The notes under the pieces: model-generated
Told to the model about the DNA's origin: nothing
The model's database searches: none
Seen by the model: only the letters and a program-made list of their open reading frames with translations
Translations under genes and position numbers: made by a program
Assembly (NCBI RefSeq): GCF_001429025.1
Contig: NZ_LMHT01000033.1
Coordinates: 15,626 to 79,625 of the forward strand
Direction: 5' to 3'
Length of the DNA stretch: 64,000 nt
Source: Phenylobacterium sp. Root700
GTDB taxonomy: Bacteria > Pseudomonadota > Alphaproteobacteria > Caulobacterales > Caulobacteraceae
In this document: positions 36,746 through 45,803 of the stretch, in pieces
Position numbering within the stretch: the stretch's first letter is position 1
How the letters are laid out: each line of letters starts with the position of its first letter

Positions 36746-38122
36746 ATGAACGCGCCGCTGATTCAAAACGCCGAACCTGCGCTCGCCCAGGCCACCGTCG
36801 GCGCCCCGTATTCGCCCGGCTATACGCGCTATGCGATGTGGCTGCTGCTCGGGATCTACATCGCGAACTTCCTGGACCGCCAGATCATCACGATCCTGGC
36901 CGAGCCCATCAAGCAGGAGCTCGGGCTCGCCGATTGGCACCTGGGCCTGCTCAGCGGCCTAGCCTTCGCGATGTTCTACACCATCTTGGGCATTCCGATC
37001 GCCCGGATCGCAGAGCGGCGGAATCGCCCGGTGATCATCGCCGCCTCCGTGGCGGTCTGGAGCGCGTTCACGGCCCTAGGCGGCTTGGCCCAGAACTTTA
37101 CTCAGCTCGTCCTGTTTCGCGTCGGCGTGGGCGTCGGCGAAGCAGGCTGCACGCCGCCTGCCCATTCGCTGATCGCTGACTATGTGCCGAGGGAGAAGCG
37201 CGCGTCGGCCCTGGCGTTCTACGCTATGGGAACGCCGATCGGCACCCTGCTCGGCCTCGCCCTGGGGGGCCTGGTGGCGGACGCCTACGGTTGGCGCGTC
37301 GCCTTCCTGATCGCCGGCGCGCCCGGACTGGTCTTCGCGGTCCTGGCCTTCACGACCCTTCGAGAGCCGCGCCGACAGATGGCGAAGCATGCAGCCCATC
37401 TCGCAGCGAACGCGGCGACTTTCGGCGAGACCATGGCCTATCTCGCGCGGCGGCGGACATTCTGGCTGGTGTCGGTGGGAGGCGCCATCAAGGCCTTCAT
37501 CGCCTTTGGCGCCGGACCGTTCACGGCCTCGTTCTTCTTGCGGAACCACTCGGTCGAGGTCGCCGCGCTCGCGGCCCAGGCCAGCGAGTTCGCGGGTTTC
37601 CAGATGAAGTCGATTGGGTTCCTCGGCCTGGCGCTCGGTCTGGTCAGCGGCCTGAGCGGCGCCCTGGGCGCATTGTGCGGCGGCTGGCTCTCCGATCGGC
37701 TGGGCGCTCGCGATCTGCGGGCCTGGATGCTGGCCCCCGCCGGCGCGAGCCTGCTCTCCATCCCTGTCTTCATCCTCGCCGTCACCACGCCTCAGGCGAG
37801 CGTCGCTCTGTGTCTCATGGCGCTGAACGGCTTCATGGGCACCCTGTGGTTCGGTCCGGTCTACGGCACAGCCCAGTCGGTCGTGCCGCCCCACATGCGC
37901 GCGACGGCGGCAGCGGTGTTGCTGTTCATCGTCAACCTGCTCGGATTCGGGCTTGGGCCGATCACGGTGGGCGCCATGTCGGACATCTTCAACTATGGCT
38001 TCGGCCTGGGGCCTGCCGAAGGGGTCCGTTGGGCGCTTGTGGTGGGAAGCCTCTTTGGTGTCGGGGCCTTCGGCTGCTTCTGGGCGGCTCGCAAGACCAT
38101 CCGGGAAGAGACCCTGAACTGA
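36746..38122 (+). CDS. MFS transporter (spinster-like)
   Basis: A 458-residue, twelve-helix major facilitator. The first helix and loop read LLLGIYIANFLDRQIITILAEP, typical of the spinster-like group abundant in Caulobacterales and sphingomonads, and the conserved loop IARIAERRNRPVI follows helix 2. I start at ATG 36746 (AGGA upstream), not at 36695. It lies 140 bases after the iron-type dehydrogenase. It probably moves the substrate or an intermediate across the inner membrane, complementing the TonB receptor that follows. Confidence 0.9.
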   Translation: MNAPLIQNAEPALAQATVGAPYSPGYTRYAMWLLLGIYIANFLDRQIITILAEPIKQELGLADWHLGLLSGLAFAMFYTILGIPIARIAERRNRPVIIAASVAVWSAFTALGGLAQNFTQLVLFRVGVGVGEAGCTPPAHSLIADYVPREKRASALAFYAMGTPIGTLLGLALGGLVADAYGWRVAFLIAGAPGLVFAVLAFTTLREPRRQMAKHAAHLAANAATFGETMAYLARRRTFWLVSVGGAIKAFIAFGAGPFTASFFLRNHSVEVAALAAQASEFAGFQMKSIGFLGLALGLVSGLSGALGALCGGWLSDRLGARDLRAWMLAPAGASLLSIPVFILAVTTPQASVALCLMALNGFMGTLWFGPVYGTAQSVVPPHMRATAAAVLLFIVNLLGFGLGPITVGAMSDIFNYGFGLGPAEGVRWALVVGSLFGVGAFGCFWAARKTIREETLN

Positions 38123-38142
38123 CGATGACTTAAGTCAAATAC

Positions 38143-38159
38143 AGTTCAATTTCAGCACT
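38143..38159 (+). promoter_or_regulatory. 17-base operator copy (distal) before the second TonB receptor
   Basis: AGTTCAATTTCAGCACT, with AGTTC and GCACT ends as in the 57854 copy. It is one of two copies upstream of the receptor, 253 bases from the start. Confidence 0.55.
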
Positions 38160-38319
38160 TATAGTTGAAATTTCGATGTCTGTCGCACATGGCGAGGCTG
38201 CAACCAGCCAAGCCGACGGCTGGGATACTAGCATTATTTTTATTGCATATTTTGTGACCAAAATGGCCTTTCGCCCGCCCGGGCCCCGAGCGAATGGATC
38301 GCCACACTCAAGTTTACTA

Positions 38320-38336
38320 AGTTCTTTTTTAGCATT
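38320..38336 (+). promoter_or_regulatory. 17-base operator copy (proximal) before the second TonB receptor
   Basis: AGTTCTTTTTTAGCATT, 76 bases before the receptor start and 160 bases from the distal copy. The surrounding sequence is AT-rich. Confidence 0.65.
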
Positions 38337-38411
38337 TTAAATATTGCCATGCCTGACGCATTCGGACATGGAGGGCCATAGCTGCCGCTAGCGCAGCGGG
38401 GAGGTCTCAGA

Positions 38412-41399
38412 ATGAAAAAACTATCGCTCTGCGCGAGCACGGCTGTGCTTGCGCTTTCCGTCGGCGTCACGGCGTCGAACCCCGCATGGGCCCAATCCGA
38501 GGCGCCCGGCCCCGCGGCGACGGCCGTCGAGGAAATCATCGTCACCGGCTCCTTTGTTCGTGGAGCCGCGGAACAGACGGCGCTTCCCGTCCAGGTTCTC
38601 GGTCAGCAAGAAATCGCCAACCAGGGCACGCCCTCCACGGTCGAACTCATCAAGTCCATTCCAGCGACGGCGGGGGTATTCGGCGAGGCCAACACCTATG
38701 GCGCGGGCCGCGTGGAGGGGCAGTCGAACGTCAACCTGCGGGGCCTGGGTCCCGCGCGCACCCTTGTGCTCCTGAACGGGCGCCGTCTCCCCGATTCCAG
38801 CGGCAGCACGGTCGCGGGAAGCTATATCGACGTGAACATGATCTCCCCCGCAGCCATCGGTCGGGTTGAGGTCCTCAAGGATGGCGCGGCGGCCACCTAC
38901 GGCTCGGATGCGATTGGCGGCGTAGTGAACTTCATCACGCGCACGAACATGCGGGGGCTGGAGATCGGCGCCGATTACTCCAACATCAAGGGCTCAGATG
39001 GGGACTGGACCGCGCGCGCCATCTACGGCGCGGGCGGTGAGGCCTGGGACGGGTTCGCCGCGGTGAGCTATCAGCACCGCTCCCAGCTGCGCTCCACCGA
39101 CCGAGCGTTCGCCACGCCGCCCTTCTCCGGGCAGGCGCAAGCCAAGGCGGCCTACCTCTACAATCCCCAGGGGGGATGGTCGACGGCCGCCAATCCCGGC
39201 ACCTACATCGGCGGCACGGCGTTGAACGCGAACTTCCTCGACCCCGGCTGCGTCCCCCTCGGCGGCGAGCTGCAAATCAGCGCCACCCAGTGCCTGCTCC
39301 GCTTCGCCGACTACGCCAATCTCGTGGAAGAGCAGAACCTCTACCAGGGCTACGCGGAGTTCAACTACGACTTCAACGCCGATACGCGGCTGCACGTGGA
39401 AGGACTCTATGGCGCGACGGAGGTGTTCCATATCGCCCAGTCACCCTCATACGGGCCGAACCAGTTCCCGACCGGCCTGGTTTCGCCCGTGCCGAACCAG
39501 TACTTCATCCCGGCCTCCAATCCGGGCCTGAGAACGTTGCTGGCCCTCAACCCGAGCGTGGCCGCCGCCAACCCCATCGCCGCGACCACCGGTGTTATCG
39601 CCCACCCGTTCTTCGCCCGGCCGTTCGGCGTGGGCGGCAATCCGCTCTACGGCTTCGCCCAGGAGAACCGCCGCTACGCCAAGGAATATCGCCTGGCCGC
39701 CAGCCTCACGGGCAGGTTCGACCGGTTCGGCGGGATCGGGTGGGACGTCGGAGCGACCTACGGCCACTCGTCGTATGACTCGATCAACCCCGACTTCCTG
39801 GTCGATCGGGTGGAGCTCGGCTATCGCGGCCTGGCCAGCCGGGCCGGGGCGGCGCCCTGCGACATCACCCAGGGCACGCCTGGCGTCGGCGACTGCCATT
39901 ACCTCAATCCCTTCTCCACGGGCGTCGCGGCGAACGCCATCACCGGCCAGGTGAACCCGCAGTTCGCCGCCGCCGCGGCGCTGGACCCGCGGGTCGTCAA
40001 CGACCCGCAGGTCGTGCAGTGGCTGTATGGCGAGGACTCACAGCGGACCAAGACCTCGAACGATCTGCTGGTGCTCGATTTCGTCCTGAACGGGGAACTC
40101 CCCCTCGAACTGTGGGGCGGCCAGGTCGGCTGGGCCGGGGGCTACCAGTACCGGGAAGCCACCTACAAGACTCGCGGGCTGGGCTTCTCGAACAACGACC
40201 AGTTCCCTTGCATCGACAGCGTCATCAACGGGTCCACGGCCTGTGCGGCGCGCAACGGGCCGTACAGCTTCTACGGCAACTACCCCACCTTCGACCTGAC
40301 CCAGAAAACGCATGCGGTGTTCGCGGAACTGCAAGTCCCCGTAACCGACGACATCCAGGTGCAGCTCGCGATCCGTCACGAGGACAGCTCCGGCGGCAAG
40401 ACGACCAACCCCAAGATCGCGGTGCGCTGGCAGGCGGCGCCCTGGCTCGCCTTGCGGGGCTCCGCCGGCAGCACCTTCCGCGCCGCGCCCGAAGTCAATC
40501 TGTCGCCGACGCAACTCAACACCTCGAACATCTTCGTCCCGCAAGTGGGCTCCTACCGTGCGGTCGAAGTCTTTGGAAACCCGGACCTGGAACCCGAGAC
40601 CGCCAACACCTATAGCGCCGGCCTCATCGTGAACGCGGGACCGTTCTCGGCGACCCTGGACTACTGGCGGTTCGATTTCTCCGATCCGATCACCATCGTG
40701 ACCGGGACCCAGATCCTTGATGCGATCTTCCCGACCGGGCAGCCCAACCGCTGCGCGGCCCCGGCCTATGCCGGCCTGGTGAGCCGCGTGACCTTCTCAG
40801 GTGCGTGCGCGCCGGCGGCGATCCTCCGGGTCCGGTCCGGCGTAATGAACGGATCTCCAATCAAGACCGACGGCATCGACCTGGGCGTGGACTACAGGCT
40901 GACGGACGGTCCGTTCGGCGGGCGGGTCAATCTTGGCCTCGATGGAAGCTACACCCTGAACTACGAAGTTTCCGCCCTGGAGATGGATGGCGTCGCGGTG
41001 GCGCCAGCGTACGAGGCGGCAGGCAAGCTCAACTATCGCCTGCCCTCCAACTCGCTGCCCCGTCTCAAGGGCTCGGCCTTCGCCGAGTGGGGCCGTGACG
41101 GGCACAATCTGCGCCTCACGCTGCGCTATATCGGACCCATGGACGATCAGCGGGCTGCGATCTTCACTTCCCCGAACAACGGCCAGGGCGCGACCACTCG
41201 TGGTCAGCGGATCAAGAGCCTCGTCACGGCCGACATCGTCTACCGGCTGGACCTGCCTCCGGATACGACGGCGACCCTGGCGGTGATCAACGTGACCGAC
41301 GAGGATCCGCCGTTCGCGCGGCTGGATTTCTCCTACGACCCCTCCACGGCCAACCCGCTCGGCCGGGTCATCAAGCTCGGGGTGACCAAGCGCTTTTAG
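38412..41399 (+). CDS. TonB-dependent outer-membrane receptor (large)
   Basis: A 995-residue receptor of the large Caulobacterales/sphingomonad type. A signal peptide ends near residue 28 (NPAWA), followed by the TonB-box region EEIIVTGS, a plug domain (NLRGLGPARTLVLLNGRRLP; DGAAATYGSDAIGGVVNF) and a long barrel with a GRVIKLGVTKRF terminus. It is a different subfamily from the first receptor. GGGAGG precedes the ATG and two operator copies lie upstream, so it probably belongs to the same catabolic response. Confidence 0.95.
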   Translation: MKKLSLCASTAVLALSVGVTASNPAWAQSEAPGPAATAVEEIIVTGSFVRGAAEQTALPVQVLGQQEIANQGTPSTVELIKSIPATAGVFGEANTYGAGRVEGQSNVNLRGLGPARTLVLLNGRRLPDSSGSTVAGSYIDVNMISPAAIGRVEVLKDGAAATYGSDAIGGVVNFITRTNMRGLEIGADYSNIKGSDGDWTARAIYGAGGEAWDGFAAVSYQHRSQLRSTDRAFATPPFSGQAQAKAAYLYNPQGGWSTAANPGTYIGGTALNANFLDPGCVPLGGELQISATQCLLRFADYANLVEEQNLYQGYAEFNYDFNADTRLHVEGLYGATEVFHIAQSPSYGPNQFPTGLVSPVPNQYFIPASNPGLRTLLALNPSVAAANPIAATTGVIAHPFFARPFGVGGNPLYGFAQENRRYAKEYRLAASLTGRFDRFGGIGWDVGATYGHSSYDSINPDFLVDRVELGYRGLASRAGAAPCDITQGTPGVGDCHYLNPFSTGVAANAITGQVNPQFAAAAALDPRVVNDPQVVQWLYGEDSQRTKTSNDLLVLDFVLNGELPLELWGGQVGWAGGYQYREATYKTRGLGFSNNDQFPCIDSVINGSTACAARNGPYSFYGNYPTFDLTQKTHAVFAELQVPVTDDIQVQLAIRHEDSSGGKTTNPKIAVRWQAAPWLALRGSAGSTFRAAPEVNLSPTQLNTSNIFVPQVGSYRAVEVFGNPDLEPETANTYSAGLIVNAGPFSATLDYWRFDFSDPITIVTGTQILDAIFPTGQPNRCAAPAYAGLVSRVTFSGACAPAAILRVRSGVMNGSPIKTDGIDLGVDYRLTDGPFGGRVNLGLDGSYTLNYEVSALEMDGVAVAPAYEAAGKLNYRLPSNSLPRLKGSAFAEWGRDGHNLRLTLRYIGPMDDQRAAIFTSPNNGQGATTRGQRIKSLVTADIVYRLDLPPDTTATLAVINVTDEDPPFARLDFSYDPSTANPLGRVIKLGVTKRF

Positions 41400-41416
41400 C
41401 GACGGCTCAGCCGACA

Positions 41417-41443
41417 GGTGACGCGGGAGCCCCCCGCGTCACC
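41417..41443 (+). terminator. Hairpin after the second TonB receptor
   Basis: A perfect 11-base-pair stem, GGTGACGCGGG / CCCGCGTCACC, with an AGCCC loop, 18 bases after the receptor stop. Confidence 0.65.
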
Positions 41444-41560
41444 GACTACCTGCCAGGCCGATCTGGCCGCGAAGCGCTCAGCACGCACGACCAGCCAACA
41501 GGGCGGTCGTGCGCGTCGCGTTGTGGACACAGCAACATCGGGGACCTCGCCGCCGCAAAT

Positions 41561-41598
41561 GAAGAGGCCCGCCGCCCCAGGGGCGGCGGGCCTCTTCT
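41561..41598. terminator. Strong bidirectional hairpin between convergent genes
   Basis: Arms GAAGAGGCCCGCCGCCCC and its exact complement around one base, 16 bases beyond the leftward nitronate monooxygenase stop. Its location between convergent genes fits a two-way terminator. Confidence 0.7.
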
Positions 41599-41613
41599 CT
41601 GAGATCAAGCCTC

Positions 41614-42633
41614 TCAGGCCAGCGCGGCTTGGCGCGGCTTGGCCAGGGCTTCGATCCTGCCGTCCAGCGCTCCAGCAAGGCGACCGCGGATGATCGCATC
41701 GGCCTCGGCCATGATCCGGTCGATGAGCGCCTGGACGGTGGGGATGTCGTTGATCAGACCCGCGACCATGCCGCAGGACCAGGCTCCAGCGTCCATCTCG
41801 CCGCGCTGCATGACCGCCGGATAGACTCCCGCCACTTCAGGAGCGATGTCCGCGAACGTAATGGCCGCCCCCAGGGCGCGCTCCTTCTCGAGCAATCTTG
41901 TGACGCCGGCGTTCTTCAGCACCCGCTCGGTGTTGCGCAACGGACGCATGACGATGCGCGTATCGAGCTCCGAGGCCGCCAGGATAGCGTCCTTGACGTT
42001 CTGATGGACTGGCGCGTCCCTGGTGGCCAGGAACCTCGTGCCCATGTTCATGCCGTCGGCTCCGAGAGCCAGGGCGGCGACCAGCGAGCGACCGTCGGCC
42101 ATGCCGCCAGACGCCACGAACGGGACCTTCAGTTCCTCGGCGGCGCGCGGCAACAGGATGAAGTTGGGGACGTCATCCTCACCCGGGTGGCCGCCGCACT
42201 CAAAGCCGTCGACGCTCACCGCGTCGCAGCCGATCGCCTCGGCCTTCAGCGCGTGGCGCACCGAGGTGCATTTGTGGATCACCTTGATCCCGGCGTCCTT
42301 GAGGGCCGGCAGCCACTGTTGGGGATTGTTGCCGGCCGTCTCCACCGCTTTGACGCCGCTCTCGATGATCACCCTGACGAACCCTGGATAGTCGGGGGGC
42401 GTCACCGAAGGCAGGAAGGTCAGGTTCACGCCGAACGGTTTGTCGGTCATCTCCCGGCAGCGGCGGATTTCCTTGTCGAGATTCTCGGGTGTGCCCTGGG
42501 TGAGGCCGGTGATCAGGCCCAAGCCGCCGGCGTTGGACACCGCGGCCGCCATCTCGGCGAACCCGACCATGTGCATGCCGCCCTGTATGATTGGATGCTC
42601 AATGCCGAAGAGGTCGGTGATCCGGGTTCTCAT
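41614..42633 (-). CDS. Nitronate monooxygenase / 2-nitropropane dioxygenase family
   Basis: A 339-residue FMN TIM-barrel enzyme. Markers are HPIIQGGMHMVGFAEMAAAV, GFECGGHPGEDDV and the phosphate site FVASGGMADGRSLVAALALG with GADGMNMGTRF. True nitronate monooxygenases oxidise alkyl nitronates, but many homologues in CoA clusters have unknown roles. I start at ATG 42633 with AAGGAA upstream. It is divergent from the ketosynthase-like gene and an operator copy lies 74 bases upstream. Confidence 0.9.
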   Translation of the reverse strand: MRTRITDLFGIEHPIIQGGMHMVGFAEMAAAVSNAGGLGLITGLTQGTPENLDKEIRRCREMTDKPFGVNLTFLPSVTPPDYPGFVRVIIESGVKAVETAGNNPQQWLPALKDAGIKVIHKCTSVRHALKAEAIGCDAVSVDGFECGGHPGEDDVPNFILLPRAAEELKVPFVASGGMADGRSLVAALALGADGMNMGTRFLATRDAPVHQNVKDAILAASELDTRIVMRPLRNTERVLKNAGVTRLLEKERALGAAITFADIAPEVAGVYPAVMQRGEMDAGAWSCGMVAGLINDIPTVQALIDRIMAEADAIIRGRLAGALDGRIEALAKPRQAALA

Positions 42634-42706
42634 GGTCGCTTCCTTTCGTGTCGCTCGGCCTTGGCCTGGCGAGGGTCGCAATCCACCATTGGCTACGACC
42701 TGAGTG

Positions 42707-42723
42707 AATGCTATTTCTGAACG
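42707..42723 (-). promoter_or_regulatory. 17-base operator copy between nitronate monooxygenase and ketosynthase-like genes
   Basis: On the minus strand CGTTCAGAAATAGCATT, resembling the copies at 33928 and 38320. It is 74 bases from the leftward start and 185 bases from the rightward start at 42908. Confidence 0.5.
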
Positions 42724-42907
42724 CACTTGCAGAAAGGATCAAGGCCCCAGCTCGAAAGCGGCACGCTTCGAGCTAAAGCGCCCGCTCCGCGTCCGGGCCG
42801 GGGGACCACTAATCCGCGTGATTGATACTCAATCGAACTGAAGCCAAAGAACTCCGCCCAGGCTCATGGGCGAGATCCCACCCATATGTCCGCCGAGAGT
42901 CGTCTTT

Positions 42908-44182
42908 ATGCGTAGAGTTGTTGTCACCGGCCTGGGCGTGGTCTCGCCACTTGGCTGCGGAACCGAGCTGGCGTGGTCCCGGCTGCTCGCAGGCCGGTCG
43001 GGAGTTCGTCGCATAGCGCCGCGGCCTGGGTGGCCGGCAAGCGTCCGCTCGCCCCTCGTGGCGGGGACAGTCCTCGGGCTCGACGACGATGCGCAGGGCG
43101 GCTTCGATCCGGAGGCCGCCGCCAGTGCGCGCGACCGCCGCAAGATGGACCGCTTCGTCCAGTTCGCGCTCGTCGCGGCCGACGAAGCCATTCGCGCGGC
43201 CGGCGTCCTGGATCGAAGTCAAACCGATCGTGCTCGCATCGCGACGGTTGTCGGCTCCAGCCTTGGCGGGTTGGAATCCATCGTCAACGCGGTTCGCCCC
43301 AACGAGGATCAGGAACCTCCACGGCTGTCGCCCTTCGCCTTGCCGACCTTCCTGGGAAGCATGGGGGCCAGCTGGATTTCGATCCGGCACGGCTTTAAGG
43401 GCCCTATTGGCGCGCCGGAGGGCTCGTTCGCGGCTGGCCTGCAGGCCCTTGGCGATGGCGCGCGCTTGATCCGCGCCAACGAAGCCGACGTCGCCATCTG
43501 CGGCGCCTCGGAAGCCTGCCTCCATCCATTGGTGTTCGGCGCGTTCGGCGCCGCCCGCGCCCTGGCGACCGGCTGCGAACTCCGCCCCGAAGCAGCGTCG
43601 CGTCCCTTCGACGCCAGCCGGGCGGGGTTCGTCCTCGCCGAGGGGGCGGCCATACTGGTGCTCGAGGCCCTGGACCATGCCGAGGCCAGGGGCGCGCGAC
43701 CTCTGGCGGAACTCGTCGGCTACGGGAGCAGCGCAGACGCCCATCACATCACCGCAGCGCCTGCGGATGGGGAAGGCGCCCGGCGCGCCATGGGCCTCGC
43801 CCTGGCGCAAGCGGGCGTGACGTCGGCCGAGGTCGGCTATCTCAACGCCCATGCGACCTCGACGCCGATGGGCGACGCCTGTGAGCTCAACGCCATTCAA
43901 GCGGTGTTTGGGGACGCCCGTGTCGCCGTCGGAGCCACGAAGTCGGCGACCGGCCACCTCCTGGGCGCGGCAGGCGCGCTGGAAGCGGCTTTCACCGTGC
44001 TGAGCCTCAGAGACCAGCACCTGCCGCCCACCCTGAACCTGGTTGAGCCGGATGCCGCAGCGGCAGGGATGGACCTGGTGCAGGCCGCCCGCCCGGCCGA
44101 CGGGCTGACCCATGCCATGACCAATAGTTTCGGGTTCGGCGGCATCAACGCCAGCGCCATCTTCCGCCGCTACTCGCAATGA
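42908..44182 (+). CDS. Ketosynthase (FabF-fold) homologue lacking the catalytic cysteine
   Basis: A 424-residue condensing-enzyme fold. The start RRVVVTGLGVVSPLG and the two active-site His segments are kept: NAHATSTP (His315) and KSATGHLLGAAGA (Lys345, His350). The nucleophile segment, normally TACATSAH, reads GSFAAGLQ, placing Phe174 where Cys should be. The pattern resembles chain-length factors (KS-beta), which replace Cys with Gln. No acyl carrier protein or partner ketosynthase lies nearby. It may decarboxylate or bind acyl groups rather than condense them. ATG 42908 gives the family N-terminus. Confidence 0.85.
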   Translation: MRRVVVTGLGVVSPLGCGTELAWSRLLAGRSGVRRIAPRPGWPASVRSPLVAGTVLGLDDDAQGGFDPEAAASARDRRKMDRFVQFALVAADEAIRAAGVLDRSQTDRARIATVVGSSLGGLESIVNAVRPNEDQEPPRLSPFALPTFLGSMGASWISIRHGFKGPIGAPEGSFAAGLQALGDGARLIRANEADVAICGASEACLHPLVFGAFGAARALATGCELRPEAASRPFDASRAGFVLAEGAAILVLEALDHAEARGARPLAELVGYGSSADAHHITAAPADGEGARRAMGLALAQAGVTSAEVGYLNAHATSTPMGDACELNAIQAVFGDARVAVGATKSATGHLLGAAGALEAAFTVLSLRDQHLPPTLNLVEPDAAAAGMDLVQAARPADGLTHAMTNSFGFGGINASAIFRRYSQ

Positions 44183-44274
44183 CTGCGTTCTGGCGACGAA
44201 CCCTAAAGCGCGATCGGCCCGGCTCCGAGGAGCTCCACCACCCAATGCTACGGCAGAAAATCTGATTGCCAGTC

Positions 44275-44291
44275 AGTTTTTTTTCGACACT
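44275..44291 (+). promoter_or_regulatory. 17-base operator copy before the tautomerase/SDR unit
   Basis: AGTTTTTTTTCGACACT, with consensus AGT and ACT ends, 112 bases before the tautomerase start. Confidence 0.6.
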
Positions 44292-44402
44292 TGAATATGG
44301 ATTGACCTTGACTGGAAGCGCGCTGGGCGGCTTCCCTAGGGGTGCCGGTCCTCCTATGCGAGGAGCCGAAATCCGGCGCCTTTGAGAGAACGGATACGAA
44401 CC

Positions 44403-44831
44403 ATGCCCCTTTGGAAGGTCTATCATCCGGTCGGAGCCTACACCCGTGAGGACAAACAGGCGTTCTCGGCGCAGGTGAGTGATCTCTACGGGCGGATCAT
44501 GCCGAGATTCTATGTCGGGGTGGTCTTCCAGGAGGTCGACGAGGACTCGTTCTTCATCGGCGGCGAGGCCCGATCCAACTTCGTCAGAATCTGGATCGAC
44601 CATATCGCCCGGGCTTTCCCATCACCCGAGGCGGCGATCAGCTTTGTCGACAGGGCCAACGAAGTCATCGCGCCCTGGGTGAAGGACCGCGGCTGGGACT
44701 GGGAATTCCACATAGACGAAACGCCCTTCGAAGCCTGGTCGATACAGGGCCACTTCCCGCCCAGACAAGGCACCGAAGACGAGCGGCGCTGGATGGAAGA
44801 GAACCGCGCCTCCCCGCGCACGCACGCCTGA
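44403..44831 (+). CDS. Tautomerase-superfamily protein (cis-CaaD-like)
   Basis: A 142-residue protein of the Tautomerase_3 group. It begins MPLWKVYHPVGAY, so after Met removal Pro1 is the catalytic base of the superfamily. The double beta-alpha-beta layout and segments such as RFYVGVVFQEVDEDSFFIGG fit cis-3-chloroacrylic acid dehalogenase and its fungal and bacterial relatives. Dehalogenation is only one possible activity; hydration or tautomerisation of an enol or unsaturated acid is equally likely. The start was chosen at the Pro-bearing ATG. It is followed 36 bases later by an SDR. Confidence 0.85.
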   Translation: MPLWKVYHPVGAYTREDKQAFSAQVSDLYGRIMPRFYVGVVFQEVDEDSFFIGGEARSNFVRIWIDHIARAFPSPEAAISFVDRANEVIAPWVKDRGWDWEFHIDETPFEAWSIQGHFPPRQGTEDERRWMEENRASPRTHA

Positions 44832-44867
44832 TCCCACAACCTCCCGCTTCGACAGGGACCGACCATC

Positions 44868-45728
44868 ATGAGCATCGCTGAACCTGGGGACTTGACCGTC
44901 ATCACCGGAGCTTCCTCCGGTATTGGCGCGGTCTACGCCGACCGGCTCGCCGCCGAGGGCCGCGCGCTTCTCCTCGTCGCCCGCCGACCGGACCGCCTGG
45001 AACAGGTCGCGACCGAGGTGTCCTACCGCCATGGGGTGTCCGTGGAGACCATGGTCGTCGATCTCGAGCAGCCGCAGGATCTGGCCCGCCTGGAAGCGCG
45101 CCTTGAGCGTGAGCGCGTCGCGATGCTGGTCAACAACGCCGGCGGAGGATCGCTCGGCCCCACGGCGCGAAGCACGGCCGACCGGCTCGAGCGGCTGATC
45201 CGGCTGAATATCGTGGCCCTCACCCGGCTCTCGGTCGCCGCCCTATCCGGCTTCCGCGAGCGAAGCGGCGGCACCCTCGTCAACCTGGGGTCTATTGTCG
45301 CCCACGCACCGTCAGCGGGCGCCGCCGTCTACACCGGCACCAAAGGATACGTGGCGAACTTCACGCGCTCACTGCAGCTGGAATACGCCGACAGCGCGAT
45401 CCGGATCCAACTCGTGATGCCAGGCCCGATCCGCACGGAGTTCTTCTCATCGCAGGGCATGAGCGACTCCGTCTTCCCGGACTCCAGCTTCCTGACTGCC
45501 GAACAGCTGGTCGACGCCGCCCTCGCGGGGCTGGCCGCTGGAGAGGCGGTCACCAGCCCCTCCATGCCAGCTCCTGAAATCTGGGACGCGCTGGAGACCG
45601 CACGCCAGCAGTACCTGTCCTCGACATTCTCAGGCCAGGTGGCTCCGCGCTATCGAAGCGCCGCTCCGGCGGCCCCGGCTCAGCGGCGGCCTTCAATCCT
45701 CCGGATACTCGATGATCTCAGTTCCTGA
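44868..45728 (+). CDS. SDR-family oxidoreductase (classical, DltE/YqjQ-like)
   Basis: A 286-residue SDR with a complete active site: TGASSGIG cofactor loop, NNAGGGS, the Ser in NLGSIVAH, and the Tyr and Lys in VYTGTKGY. The C-terminal 40 residues (AAPAAPAQRRPS) are a low-complexity extension. It follows the tautomerase gene and probably shares the promoter at the 44275 operator copy. A dehydrogenase or ketoreductase role in the same pathway is likely. Confidence 0.88.
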   Translation: MSIAEPGDLTVITGASSGIGAVYADRLAAEGRALLLVARRPDRLEQVATEVSYRHGVSVETMVVDLEQPQDLARLEARLERERVAMLVNNAGGGSLGPTARSTADRLERLIRLNIVALTRLSVAALSGFRERSGGTLVNLGSIVAHAPSAGAAVYTGTKGYVANFTRSLQLEYADSAIRIQLVMPGPIRTEFFSSQGMSDSVFPDSSFLTAEQLVDAALAGLAAGEAVTSPSMPAPEIWDALETARQQYLSSTFSGQVAPRYRSAAPAAPAQRRPSILRILDDLSS

Positions 45729-45803
45729 ACGGCTCGACGCGGACCTCGCGCTGGCCGGCTAGGGCGAAGGCCAAGTTTCCGGCGATCAGTCCACGACGAC
45801 GGC

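Noticed and set aside
42908-44182. Ketosynthase-like gene as a sign of a polyketide cluster
   Set aside because: No acyl carrier protein, acyltransferase or partner ketosynthase is nearby, the catalytic Cys is missing, and all neighbours are catabolic.
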